Source of the DNA: Anaerolineae bacterium
GTDB lineage: Bacteria > Chloroflexota > Anaerolineae > 4572-78 > J111
DNA: 12,985 nucleotides
Assembly (NCBI GenBank): GCA_020433835.1
Contig: JAGRBY010000156.1
Location: 1-12,985, forward strand
Reading direction: 5' to 3'
This document shows positions 7,051-12,985 of the stretch, piece after piece. How positions within the stretch are numbered: the first letter of the stretch is position 1; the number at the start of each line of letters is the position of its first letter. Under the pieces are notes generated by a model that was not told the origin of the DNA, did no database searches, and was given only the letters and a program-made list of their open reading frames with translations. The position numbers and the translations under genes were made by a program.

Positions 7051-8910
7051 ATGCAACTCAGAAGCAGTACCACCACCCAAGGCCGTAATATGGCCGGGGC
7101 CAGAGCGCTCTGGCGGGCCACCGGCATGACCGACAGTGATTTTCGCAAGCCGATTATTGCTATCGCCAACTCGTTTACCCAGTTTGTACCCGGCCATGTT
7201 CACCTATTTGATATTGGCCAGCAGGTCAAAGCCATCATTGACGCCAATGGCGGTTTTGGGGTTGAATTTAACACCATCGCCGTAGACGACGGCATTGCGA
7301 TGGGCCATGACGGCATGCTCTACTCGCTGCCCAGCCGCGATCTGATTGCCGACTCGGTTGAATATATGGTCAACGCCCACTGCGCCGACGCCCTGATCTG
7401 CATCAGCAACTGCGATAAAATCACGCCCGGCATGCTGATGGCCACGATGCGTCTCAATATCCCAACGATATTTGTCTCCGGCGGGCCGATGGAAGCCGGC
7501 ATCAGCGGCAGCCAGAAATTGGATTTGGTCGATGCCATGATCGCTGCCGGTGATAGCACCATCTCCGATGCCCAACTGCTGGAATACGAGCGCCAGGCTT
7601 GTCCTACCTGCGGCTCTTGTTCGGGCATGTTTACCGCTAACAGCATGAACTGTCTTAATGAAGCCCTGGGATTGGCCTTACCCGGCAACGGCACCCTGCT
7701 GGCTACCCATGCGAACCGCCGCGAACTTTTTGAGCAATCGGCCAAACGAATTGTGGCTATGGCCAAAGCCTACTATCAGGAGAACGATGACAGCATACTG
7801 CCCCGCTCCATCGCCACCCGCGAGGCCTTCCAAAACGCCATGGCCCTGGATATTGCGATGGGCGGCTCGACCAACACCGTCCTCCACATCCTGGCCATTG
7901 CCCACGAGGCTGATGTTGATTTTACGATGGATGACATTGACGCGATTTCGCGCTATACCCCCACCCTTTGCAAAGTAGCTCCTTCCTCCCACTATCACGT
8001 GGAGGATGTGCATCGCGCCGGGGGAATCATGGCAATTATGGAAATGTTGTCCGAGAAGGAACTGATCAATCAGGCCTGCCGGACAGTTTCCGGCACCTCT
8101 CTGGGCGAACAGATCCGAGCTTACAGCATCCGCACCGACCCCAGTCCTGTGGCCGAAACCTTCTTTAAGGCCGCGCCGGGCGGCACTAGAACCAAAAACG
8201 CCTTTTCGCAGAGCAGCACCTATTCCACGCTAGATATTGATCCGGAAGCCGGCTGTATCCGCTCAGTCGATAATGCCTACAGCCAGGATGGCGGTCTGTG
8301 CGTTTTATATGGCAACATCGCCCAGGAGGGTTGCATCGTTAAGGCCGCCGGGGTAGATGCCAGCGTCTGGGAATTCGAAGGTCCGGCCCGCATTTTCCAT
8401 TCTCAAGATGAAACCAGCCGGGCTATTTTGAATGATGAGATCAACCCTGGTGATGTGGTCGTCATCCGCTATGAAGGCCCCAAAGGCGGGCCGGGGATGC
8501 AAGAGATGCTCTACCCCACCTCCTACCTCAAATCAAAGAATTTGGGAAAAGTCTGCGCCCTGATCACCGATGGTCGTTTCAGTGGCGGCACATCGGGCTT
8601 AAGCATCGGCCACATCTCGCCCGAAGCTGCCGAAGGAGGCAACATCGGCCTCATCGAGGAAGGCGACCTGATCAGCATCAATATTCACCAGCGGAGCATC
8701 AACGTTAAGCTCTCGGCTGAAGAGCTGGCCGAACGCCGCCGTCAGATGGAAGCGAAAGGGGCCGAGGCCTGGTCTGCCGGTCCTCGCCCGCGCCGTATTT
8801 CCAAAGCGCTGCAAGCCTACAGCCTGATGGTTACCAGCGCGGCGAAAGGGGCGGTTCGCGATTTGAACCAACTCAAACCCCATCGAGTTAATGGGCACAA
8901 CGGGGCCTAA
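7051..8910 (+). CDS. ilvD: Dihydroxy-acid dehydratase
   Basis: A 619-residue iron-sulfur, Mg-dependent enzyme that dehydrates 2,3-dihydroxyisovalerate and 2,3-dihydroxy-3-methylvalerate to the 2-keto acids, the third common step of valine and isoleucine synthesis. It is cytoplasmic. It matches the E. coli enzyme (616 residues) almost end to end: [18 protein letters not shown] near the N terminus, [12 protein letters not shown] with cluster Cys121, [17 protein letters not shown] with Cys184/187/190, [11 protein letters not shown], and [14 protein letters not shown] near the C terminus. As in E. coli, Gly replaces the first of the three cysteines used by [2Fe-2S] homologues (FVPGHVHL). The ATG at 7051 has AGAGGAAAG 7-8 bases upstream. 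The gene is alone; ilvB, ilvC, ilvE and leu genes are not in the window. A strong terminator follows. The length class and close resemblance to the enterobacterial type suggest horizontal acquisition or an old shared subfamily. Confidence 0.97.
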   Translation: MQLRSSTTTQGRNMAGARALWRATGMTDSDFRKPIIAIANSFTQFVPGHVHLFDIGQQVKAIIDANGGFGVEFNTIAVDDGIAMGHDGMLYSLPSRDLIADSVEYMVNAHCADALICISNCDKITPGMLMATMRLNIPTIFVSGGPMEAGISGSQKLDLVDAMIAAGDSTISDAQLLEYERQACPTCGSCSGMFTANSMNCLNEALGLALPGNGTLLATHANRRELFEQSAKRIVAMAKAYYQENDDSILPRSIATREAFQNAMALDIAMGGSTNTVLHILAIAHEADVDFTMDDIDAISRYTPTLCKVAPSSHYHVEDVHRAGGIMAIMEMLSEKELINQACRTVSGTSLGEQIRAYSIRTDPSPVAETFFKAAPGGTRTKNAFSQSSTYSTLDIDPEAGCIRSVDNAYSQDGGLCVLYGNIAQEGCIVKAAGVDASVWEFEGPARIFHSQDETSRAILNDEINPGDVVVIRYEGPKGGPGMQEMLYPTSYLKSKNLGKVCALITDGRFSGGTSGLSIGHISPEAAEGGNIGLIEEGDLISINIHQRSINVKLSAEELAERRRQMEAKGAEAWSAGPRPRRISKALQAYSLMVTSAAKGAVRDLNQLKPHRVNGHNGA

Positions 8911-8952
8911 ATACCCCTGGCGTTAACTTTGTCCAGCGCCACGCATCACAAA

Positions 8953-8992
8953 CAGCAAGAGCGCCGCTTGTTCTTCGCGGCGCTTTTTGCTG
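8953..8992 (+). terminator. Intrinsic terminator of ilvD
   Basis: AGCGCCGC (8960-8967) pairs perfectly with GCGGCGCT (8977-8984) around a 9-base loop, followed by a run of five T (8984-8988). The stem extends outward through CAGCAA and TTGCTG with one bulged T. It lies about 45 bp past the ilvD stop. Confidence 0.85.
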
Positions 8993-8993
8993 C

Positions 8994-9126
8994 CTACGTG
9001 TAGGCGTTGATGATGTTCCGCCATAACCCCTCTTGGACAAACTGCTCTGCCTCACGGTTGCAGCATCACCTGCACGGGTGTGATGTGCTCGCTATGTCGG
9101 GTTTGGGTTCGGTTGTAGGTTGCCAT
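8994..9126 (-). pseudogene. Frameshifted short gene remnant
   Basis: Read on the minus strand, an ATG at 9126 opens a frame (MATYNRTQTRHSEHITPVQV, then MLQP) that ends at a TGA. Moving one base at that stop continues at once as EAEQFVQEGLWRNIINAYT and ends at TAG (8994-8996). Both halves have coding-like codon choice, and together they look like one 43-residue segment broken by a single-base insertion. The first frame also stays open upstream to about 9180. The family is not recognised. It could be the tail of a former gene stranded between ilvD and the sigma factor. Confidence 0.35.
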
Positions 9127-9208
9127 AGTGATATATACGGCCCACGGGGTAGATATCAGCCTCCTCCGTAGTTTGTATCTTCAGTAACGGTCAGGCAAAA
9201 TAGATGGG

Positions 9209-9214
9209 TATAAT
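9209..9214 (+). promoter_or_regulatory. Candidate -10 element for the sigma factor gene
   Basis: A perfect TATAAT at 9209-9214. The hexamer at 16-18 bp upstream (around TAACGGTC, 9185-9192) is a poor -35, so activation by another factor is possible. Initiation near 9221 would give a leader of about 133 nt before the chosen start. Confidence 0.35.
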
Positions 9215-9276
9215 GCTAATCTTGTCACCTTTTTGACCTGAATTGGCTCTTTATAGTAAAGGCCTTTTTATTTACC

Positions 9277-9333
9277 GACTTGCACCCACATTTTTAATGC
9301 GGGCTTTACGTCTGATAGGGTGCAAGTCCTATC
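9277..9333 (+). promoter_or_regulatory. Inverted repeat in the sigma factor leader with two alternative folds
   Basis: GACTTGCACCC (9277-9287) and GGGTGCAAGTC (9318-9328) are perfect reverse complements 30 bases apart. The right arm can instead fold locally, because GATAGG (9314-9319) pairs with CCTATC (9328-9333). The two folds exclude each other and lie just before the GGAG at 9341-9344. This fits a leader RNA switch or a dyad operator; which one is not determined. Confidence 0.45.
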
Positions 9334-9353
9334 CAGTTATGGAGCAACGTGAT

Positions 9354-10073
9354 ATGAATTTGAAGAGCTTAATTAACACAGCCAGAACAGCAGAGATACC
9401 CTTAGCCCAACGTCACGCCGCCTTTGGTCAATTGGTCCGGCACTATCAGGCCATGGTTTATGCGACAGCCTCCACTATTTTGGATGACAAGCAATTGGCT
9501 GAAGAAGCGGTTCAAGAAGCCTTTATCACCGCTTATCAAAAATTGCCCCAATTGCGGGAGCCGGACGCCTTTCCCGGTTGGATCAAACAAATTGGGCGAA
9601 ACGCAGCCTTACGTCTGGTTCGTGGTAAAAGTTTGCCAACAGCCTCTATTGACAGCGCTCATGATATCCCCATATCCGAGGCTGACCCAGCCCTTAAAGC
9701 TGAGGTTAGTGACTTACGCGAGCAGGTTTTAACTGCTGTCGAGGCCTTGCCGGATCATGAACGGAGTGTGGTCGAACTTTTTTATATCCAGGGCTACTCG
9801 CAGCGTGAGGTGGCAGATGTGTTGACTTTGCCCCTCACCACCGTAAAGAAGCGCTTGCAATACGCCCGGCAGCGTTTGCGAGAAACAATGGTTGAACTTT
9901 ACAGCCCCACCTTGTCTATCGCCTCTCCTCAGAGGGCAGATTTTGCTGATGTTGTGTTAGAAATTGGCTTTGTCTTGTTGGAAACAAGGCCGCTTTCGTC
10001 CCTCATTTGGCTTTTACCGGCCAGCCACCGCTATCTTGTGGGGCAGGCACAACCGGTTCAGTTCTTTTGCTAA
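9354..10073 (+). CDS. ECF-type sigma-70 family RNA polymerase sigma factor
   Basis: A 239-residue sigma factor with the two-domain ECF plan. Region 2 (about residues 24-90) includes LVRHYQAMVYATASTILDD, AEEAVQEAFITAYQKL and the PGWIKQIGRNAALRL helix. Region 4 (about 125-176) includes VEALPDHERSVVELFYIQG and the DNA-reading helix SQREVADVLTLPLTTVKKRL. No sigma-1 or sigma-3 domain is present. I chose the ATG at 9354 because GGAG lies at 9341-9344 with 9-base spacing and the product then begins directly before region 2. An ATG at 9339 and earlier starts lack a binding site. A 63-residue C-terminal tail (177-239, ending VQFFC) matches no domain I know and may be a partner-binding segment or a frame-shifted end. 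No anti-sigma factor is adjacent. clpP follows 139 bp downstream and may be co-transcribed. Confidence 0.9.
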   Translation: MNLKSLINTARTAEIPLAQRHAAFGQLVRHYQAMVYATASTILDDKQLAEEAVQEAFITAYQKLPQLREPDAFPGWIKQIGRNAALRLVRGKSLPTASIDSAHDIPISEADPALKAEVSDLREQVLTAVEALPDHERSVVELFYIQGYSQREVADVLTLPLTTVKKRLQYARQRLRETMVELYSPTLSIASPQRADFADVVLEIGFVLLETRPLSSLIWLLPASHRYLVGQAQPVQFFC

Positions 10074-10086
10074 CGGATACATCCGT
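10073..10086. promoter_or_regulatory. Small palindrome between sigma factor gene and clpP
   Basis: ACGGAT and ATCCGT flank a two-base centre at 10073-10086, overlapping the last base of the sigma factor stop codon. The rest of the 139-bp gap holds an imperfect hairpin (GTTGCAAGG near 10139, CCTGCAAC near 10164) and the clpP Shine-Dalgarno. It could be an operator or a weak hairpin; no convincing promoter was found. Confidence 0.25.
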
Positions 10087-10212
10087 AATTTGTTTGCTCT
10101 GAAAGTGCACCCAACCGACCGCAAATCGCAAAATCTACGTTGCAAGGTCGCAAAATATGTAACCCTGCAACCTGTTACGCAAATATTACCAACAAACTTG
10201 GAGAGTGATCAA

Positions 10213-10830
10213 ATGACATCAAGCTTATTAATTCCGACCGTAATTGAAAATACGGGCCGAGCCGAACGGGCCTATGATATTTATTCAATGCTGCTCAACA
10301 ATCGCATCATTTTTTTGGGGGAGGCCATTGATGACCGTTTGGCAAACTTGGTTGTGGCCCAACTGCTTTACCTCAACCAAAAAGACCCGGAGCAAGAGAT
10401 TTCCCTTTATATCCACTCGCCGGGGGGAAACGTTTATGCCGGTTTAGCCATCTATGACACCATCCAGGCGATCTCAAATCCGGTGGCAACGTGGGCCGTT
10501 GGGCTAACAGCCAGTATGGCCACCATTCTTTTGGCGGCAGGGACAGCCGGCAGACGGATAGCCCTCTCCCACGCCACCATCCATATGCATCCCGCCGGTG
10601 GCGGAACCAAAGGCTATACCTCCGATGTTGAAATTCAATACAAAGAATTGAAACGTATGGACGATTTAGGTCATTCGATTTTAGCCAAACATACCGGCCA
10701 AACCGTTGAAACCATTGCCGCTGACTTTGAACGAGATCGCTGGATGGATGCTGAAACTGCCAAAGCGTACGGTCTGGTTGATAAGGTGTCCGCTCAATCG
10801 GTTAATGGGGATGCTACCGATGAGGACTGA
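10213..10830 (+). CDS. clpP: ATP-dependent Clp protease proteolytic subunit
   Basis: A 205-residue ClpP, the serine peptidase subunit that forms double heptameric rings and degrades proteins fed by ClpX, ClpA or ClpC. The catalytic Ser101 lies in GLTASMATILLAAG, His126 in IHMHPAGGG, and Asp175 in FERDRWMDAE. The Ser-His and His-Asp distances (25 and 49 residues) equal those of E. coli ClpP. Family hallmarks DRLANLVVAQLLYL, YIHSPGG, and AKAYGLVDKV are present. The His is followed by Pro-Ala rather than the usual Gln-Pro. I start it at the ATG at 10213 because GGAGAG lies at 10200-10205; the frame is open for 83 codons upstream, but that extension shows no ClpP similarity. No clpX is beside it, so this may be one of several clpP copies. 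A hairpin terminator follows at 10924-10966. Confidence 0.96.
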   Translation: MTSSLLIPTVIENTGRAERAYDIYSMLLNNRIIFLGEAIDDRLANLVVAQLLYLNQKDPEQEISLYIHSPGGNVYAGLAIYDTIQAISNPVATWAVGLTASMATILLAAGTAGRRIALSHATIHMHPAGGGTKGYTSDVEIQYKELKRMDDLGHSILAKHTGQTVETIAADFERDRWMDAETAKAYGLVDKVSAQSVNGDATDED

Positions 10831-10923
10831 TAGGTTTTTATACGGATTGTAGAAGAATAAGCATAAGTCATCCCGAAGTTTGGAAAGAAAAAGGGTTAGG
10901 TAGGATATTCTGAGGAGAAAGAC

Positions 10924-10966
10924 ACATGGCCTCTCGCATGCTTGCGATGCGAGAGGCCATGTTTTT
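10924..10966 (+). terminator. Strong terminator between clpP and the convergent fasciclin gene
   Basis: ACATGGCCTCTCGCAT (10924-10939) is perfectly complementary to ATGCGAGAGGCCATGT (10947-10962) with a 7-base loop, followed by five T (10962-10966). It lies 94 bp after the clpP stop and 13 bp from the stop of the convergent gene. The T-tract favours plus-strand termination. On the minus strand the flank is only moderately T-rich, but the same stem could protect that transcript's end. Confidence 0.85.
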
Positions 10967-10978
10967 CCTTTTACTTAA

Positions 10979-12763
10979 TTATTCAGAAGCTTCTGCAGTG
11001 GGTTCCACAGTGGGTTCAACTGTAGGTTCTGCGGTAGCTTCTACAGTAGGTTCGACTGTAGCTTCACCATCAACAGCTTCGGGCAGCGTCAGCACATGGT
11101 CGATCACGTGGATAATACCGTTGGCAGTTTGGATGTCGCTGGTAATAACGGTGGCGTCACCAACTGTTACGGTATCACCGTCGACGGTTACGGGTAGGGT
11201 TTGACCTTCAAGCGTGTCCAACGATGTAGCTGCGGCCACGTCTGCGGCGGTCAGTTCGCCGTCGACAACGTGATACAGCAGCAGGTTGGTCAATTGTTCG
11301 GTGTCGGCCATAAGCGCGTCCAGCGTGCCTGCGGGCAGTTGGGCAAAGGCTTCGTCGTTGGGGGCGAAGACAGTGTAGGGACCTTCGCTGCGCAGTGTCT
11401 CGTCCAGACCGGCGGCTTCAAGGGCGCTGTAAAGCGTGGTAAAGCGGCCATCTTCTACAGCCGTATCGAGCAAGTCTAAGGCGGTAATTTCCTCACCGGC
11501 CGTGGCCTGGTCGCTCATTACAGGTTTAGCCATTTCCTCAATTGGAATAACAAAGCAGGCGGGGCTGTCGGAGCAGGAGAGATTGACGGCCTGACCAGCT
11601 TCCAGGGTTAAGTCACCAGGGAAAATAGCATAGTCCCCGCCCGGCTGGTGGCCGTTATAGGTGTATACCCCTGGCTCGACAACAATCTCCTGGGCAACAC
11701 CCGGCGCAACACTGATCGAGTCGCGCGTGGGGCCGCTGATATCGAGAATGAGATCGACGGAGGCAAAGTTTTCAAAGTTGATCAGGGCCATACCTTCCGG
11801 GATGTCCAGCATGGTGCCTTCGGCCATCGTTTCTTCAGCCATCGTGCCGTCTTCGGCCATCGTTGCTTCTTCATCCGTGGTCGCCGCTGCGCCGGAAAGA
11901 AGCGCTTCGGCTTCACTGTTGCCGGGGATACAGAGCGTTTGGCCCACATAGATCAGGTTGGCATCTTCGATAGGCTGGTACGTAGTGGCCGCTGCTGCCG
12001 CCGCGTTGGTGGCGTCAACAATGGCGGTGTAAGCGCCGGAGTCGCCGAAGAATTTATCGGCAATGGTGCCCAGCGTGTCCTCAGCCTGAATAACGTAATC
12101 CTCAACACAGGTGCCGGAAGCGGCTGATGCGGCCATCATAGCTTCCGGTTCGGCGGTACCCGCCGGCTCTACGGTGCCTTCCGGCTCGGCGGTACCTGCC
12201 GCTTCAACGGTGCCTTCGGCCATCATGGCGTCATCTGCCATCATAGCATCATCGTCAGCCGGCATTAAAACTGTGTCGATGGCGTGAATAACGCCGTTAT
12301 CGGCCACAATATCGGCTTCAATAACCTGGGCATCGTTAACCATCACCGTCTCGCCATCGACCGAGATGTCCAACAGGCCATCGGCCAGGGTTTGGGCTTG
12401 GTCTAGCCTGGCAACGTCGGCGGCCATCACCTGGCCATCGACCACGTGATAAAGCAGCAGGTTGCTCAAAGCCGTGGGATCGGCCAGCAGGTCGTTCAAC
12501 GCGCCGGCGGGCAACTTGGCAAAGGCTTCATCGGTGGGGGCGAAGATGGTGAACGGACCTTCGCCGTTAAGTGTATCCACCAGGTCGGCGGTTTCCAGGG
12601 CGGTGACTAAGGTTGTAAAGCGGCCATCTTCCGTAGCCACATCAACCACCGTATTGGTGGTTTCATCCTGATAAGCCGGCGCGGCAAAAGCCAGGCCCGT
12701 CATCGAGGCCAGCAGCCCCACGACTATGAGAACATAAAGGGTTTTCAACATTCTTTTTTGCAT
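10979..12763 (-). CDS. Secreted FAS1-LysM-FAS1 protein
   Basis: A 594-residue exported protein. Residues 1-28 are a signal peptide (KR, hydrophobic core LYVLIVVGLLAS, cleavage near AFA). FAS1 domain 1 spans about 38-168, with FTIFAPTDEAFAKLP, LLLYHVVDG and NGVIHAIDTVLMP. A Met/Ala/Glu/Thr/Pro linker follows to 217. A LysM-like module covers about 219-279 (DYVIQAEDTLGTIADKFFG, then VGQTLCIPG). A second acidic linker with TMAE repeats runs to 323. A beta-rich domain with Cys397 and Cys403 covers about 325-410 and is not firmly assigned. FAS1 domain 2 (about 427-562) repeats the fasciclin motifs, and a VEPT-rich tail closes the protein. FAS1 domains mediate adhesion and LysM binds peptidoglycan or chitin, so a cell-surface or matrix role is likely. 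There is no LPXTG motif or C-terminal anchor. I start it at the ATG at 12763, which fits the signal peptide and has AAGGA 8 bases upstream. The frame is open for 28 more codons upstream. Confidence 0.9.
   Translation of the reverse strand: MQKRMLKTLYVLIVVGLLASMTGLAFAAPAYQDETTNTVVDVATEDGRFTTLVTALETADLVDTLNGEGPFTIFAPTDEAFAKLPAGALNDLLADPTALSNLLLYHVVDGQVMAADVARLDQAQTLADGLLDISVDGETVMVNDAQVIEADIVADNGVIHAIDTVLMPADDDAMMADDAMMAEGTVEAAGTAEPEGTVEPAGTAEPEAMMAASAASGTCVEDYVIQAEDTLGTIADKFFGDSGAYTAIVDATNAAAAAATTYQPIEDANLIYVGQTLCIPGNSEAEALLSGAAATTDEEATMAEDGTMAEETMAEGTMLDIPEGMALINFENFASVDLILDISGPTRDSISVAPGVAQEIVVEPGVYTYNGHQPGGDYAIFPGDLTLEAGQAVNLSCSDSPACFVIPIEEMAKPVMSDQATAGEEITALDLLDTAVEDGRFTTLYSALEAAGLDETLRSEGPYTVFAPNDEAFAQLPAGTLDALMADTEQLTNLLLYHVVDGELTAADVAAATSLDTLEGQTLPVTVDGDTVTVGDATVITSDIQTANGIIHVIDHVLTLPEAVDGEATVEPTVEATAEPTVEPTVEPTAEASE
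10988..11065 (-). repeat. 12-bp repeats encoding the VEPT/AEPT tail
   Basis: Degenerate 12-base units (of the type AGTGGGTTCCAC on the plus strand) recur about six times and encode Val-Glu-Pro-Thr and Ala-Glu-Pro-Thr steps at the C terminus of the fasciclin protein. Such tracts change length easily by slippage, and here probably form an extended spacer. Confidence 0.7.
12141..12212 (-). repeat. 36-bp tandem repeat in the first linker
   Basis: Two adjacent 36-base copies (12141-12176 and 12177-12212) differ at only a few positions, and a partial third begins at 12213. They encode the acidic linker steps GTVEPAGTAEPE and GTVEAAGTAEPE between FAS1 domain 1 and the LysM module. The high identity suggests recent duplication. 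Confidence 0.75.
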
Positions 12764-12795
12764 CTTGTACTTCCTTATACTCCTCTTCAAATATT

Positions 12796-12823
12796 TATAT
12801 AATGCTCTTCGCTTTTGCGTAAA
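12796..12823 (-). promoter_or_regulatory. Candidate promoter of the fasciclin gene
   Basis: Read on the minus strand, TTTACG (12818-12823) and TATATA (12796-12801) are 16 bases apart, 33 bp and more upstream of the start codon. The 6-bp inverted repeat GCTCTT (12804-12809) / AAGAGC (12825-12830) straddles the spacer and -35, where a repressor could bind. Confidence 0.35.
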
Positions 12824-12889
12824 CAAGAGCGAGAGCCAATCTAGCACGATAGCCGCAGTTGGCTACGTAGGCTAAATCATCTTAGCAAC

Positions 12890-12916
12890 GGATGGGTGGG
12901 CTTGCGCCCGTTTTTT
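12890..12916 (+). terminator. Possible weak plus-strand terminator
   Basis: GGGC (12898-12901) and GCCC (12906-12909) close a 4-base loop, extended by wobble pairs, and six T follow at 12911-12916. No plus-strand gene ends just before it in this window. It may end an antisense or read-through transcript, or be fortuitous. The remaining bases to 12985 show no feature. Confidence 0.35.
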
Positions 12917-12985
12917 ATTGTTAAACCGCATTCAATGTTAAAGTGTAAGCGCATAATTACCATTTGCCCATACTCAATCGAGCTA

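Larger units (their letters stand above)
9127..9353 (+). other. Upstream and leader region of the sigma factor gene
   Basis: This stretch has no gene of its own. It contains the perfect TATAAT at 9209-9214 and the GACTTGCACCC / GGGTGCAAGTC inverted repeat described separately, then GGAG at 9341-9344. Several in-frame starts exist here (TTG at 9243 and later ATGs), but none has a ribosome binding site. Confidence 0.5.

Noticed and set aside
9277..9333. A group II intron fragment suggested by GATAGGGTGCAAGTCCTATC
   Set aside because: It only resembles a short stem-loop from domain I. There is no GUGCG start, no domain V and no reverse transcriptase.
9243..9353. A longer sigma factor starting at the TTG at 9243
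   Set aside because: There is no ribosome binding site, and the added residues would run through the inverted repeat of the leader. The ATG at 9354 with GGAG fits better.
9964..10212. An 83-codon N-terminal extension of ClpP in the open frame
   Set aside because: The extension has no ClpP similarity and overlaps the sigma factor gene. The ATG at 10213 has an excellent GGAGAG and gives a normal-length ClpP.
10988..11065. A CRISPR-like array
   Set aside because: The units are 12 bp, in frame and without spacers. They encode the VEPT tail of a protein.
12764..12847. A 28-residue upstream extension of the fasciclin protein
   Set aside because: It would bury the signal peptide, and it covers the promoter candidate.

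Overview
The window (12,985 bp, roughly half G+C) looks like a chromosomal piece of an environmental bacterium. The most likely source is Chloroflexota (an Anaerolineae/Caldilineae-like lineage). I infer this from gene content and style only: a soluble multi-GAF histidine kinase, a large hybrid kinase with PAS domains and a receiver, and a secreted fasciclin/LysM protein with acidic Pro/Thr/Glu and Met/Ala linkers. There is no rRNA, tRNA or taxonomic marker to confirm it.

Layout from left to right. (1) On the minus strand at 102-3067, a soluble three-GAF histidine kinase is followed by a NarL/LuxR-type response regulator, probably one two-component operon. An 85-bp hairpin element with perfect 16-bp ends lies in the gap and touches the kinase stop codon. 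(2) The 678-bp divergent gap at 3068-3745 holds a non-autonomous transposon-like element (3261-3410, long inverted repeats, 7-bp flanking direct repeat) and a possible small gene that ends 8 bp before the next kinase. (3) On the plus strand at 3746-6769 is a membrane hybrid histidine kinase (TM-TM-HAMP-PAS-PAS-HisKA-HATPase-REC-tail) whose extracytoplasmic sensor looks internally shortened. (4) After another hairpin element at 6794-6856, ilvD (7051-8910) encodes an E. coli-type dihydroxy-acid dehydratase. Its leader has a candidate Ile-Ile-Val peptide, and a clear intrinsic terminator follows the gene. (5) The stretch 8994-9126 on the minus strand looks like a frameshifted gene remnant. (6) On the plus strand at 9354-10830, an ECF-type sigma factor with a structured leader is followed by an isolated clpP with its catalytic triad at canonical spacing. 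A 16-bp-stem terminator closes this unit. (7) On the minus strand at 10979-12763 is a secreted FAS1-LysM-beta domain-FAS1 protein with its own promoter candidate.

Functionally this is a mix of signal transduction, one branched-chain amino acid enzyme, a stress/proteolysis pair and a secreted surface-type protein. I see no phage, CRISPR or defence system. The more unusual content is between the genes: three different hairpin elements, one with a convincing target-site duplication, a possible two-state leader ahead of the sigma factor, and the fasciclin/LysM domain combination.
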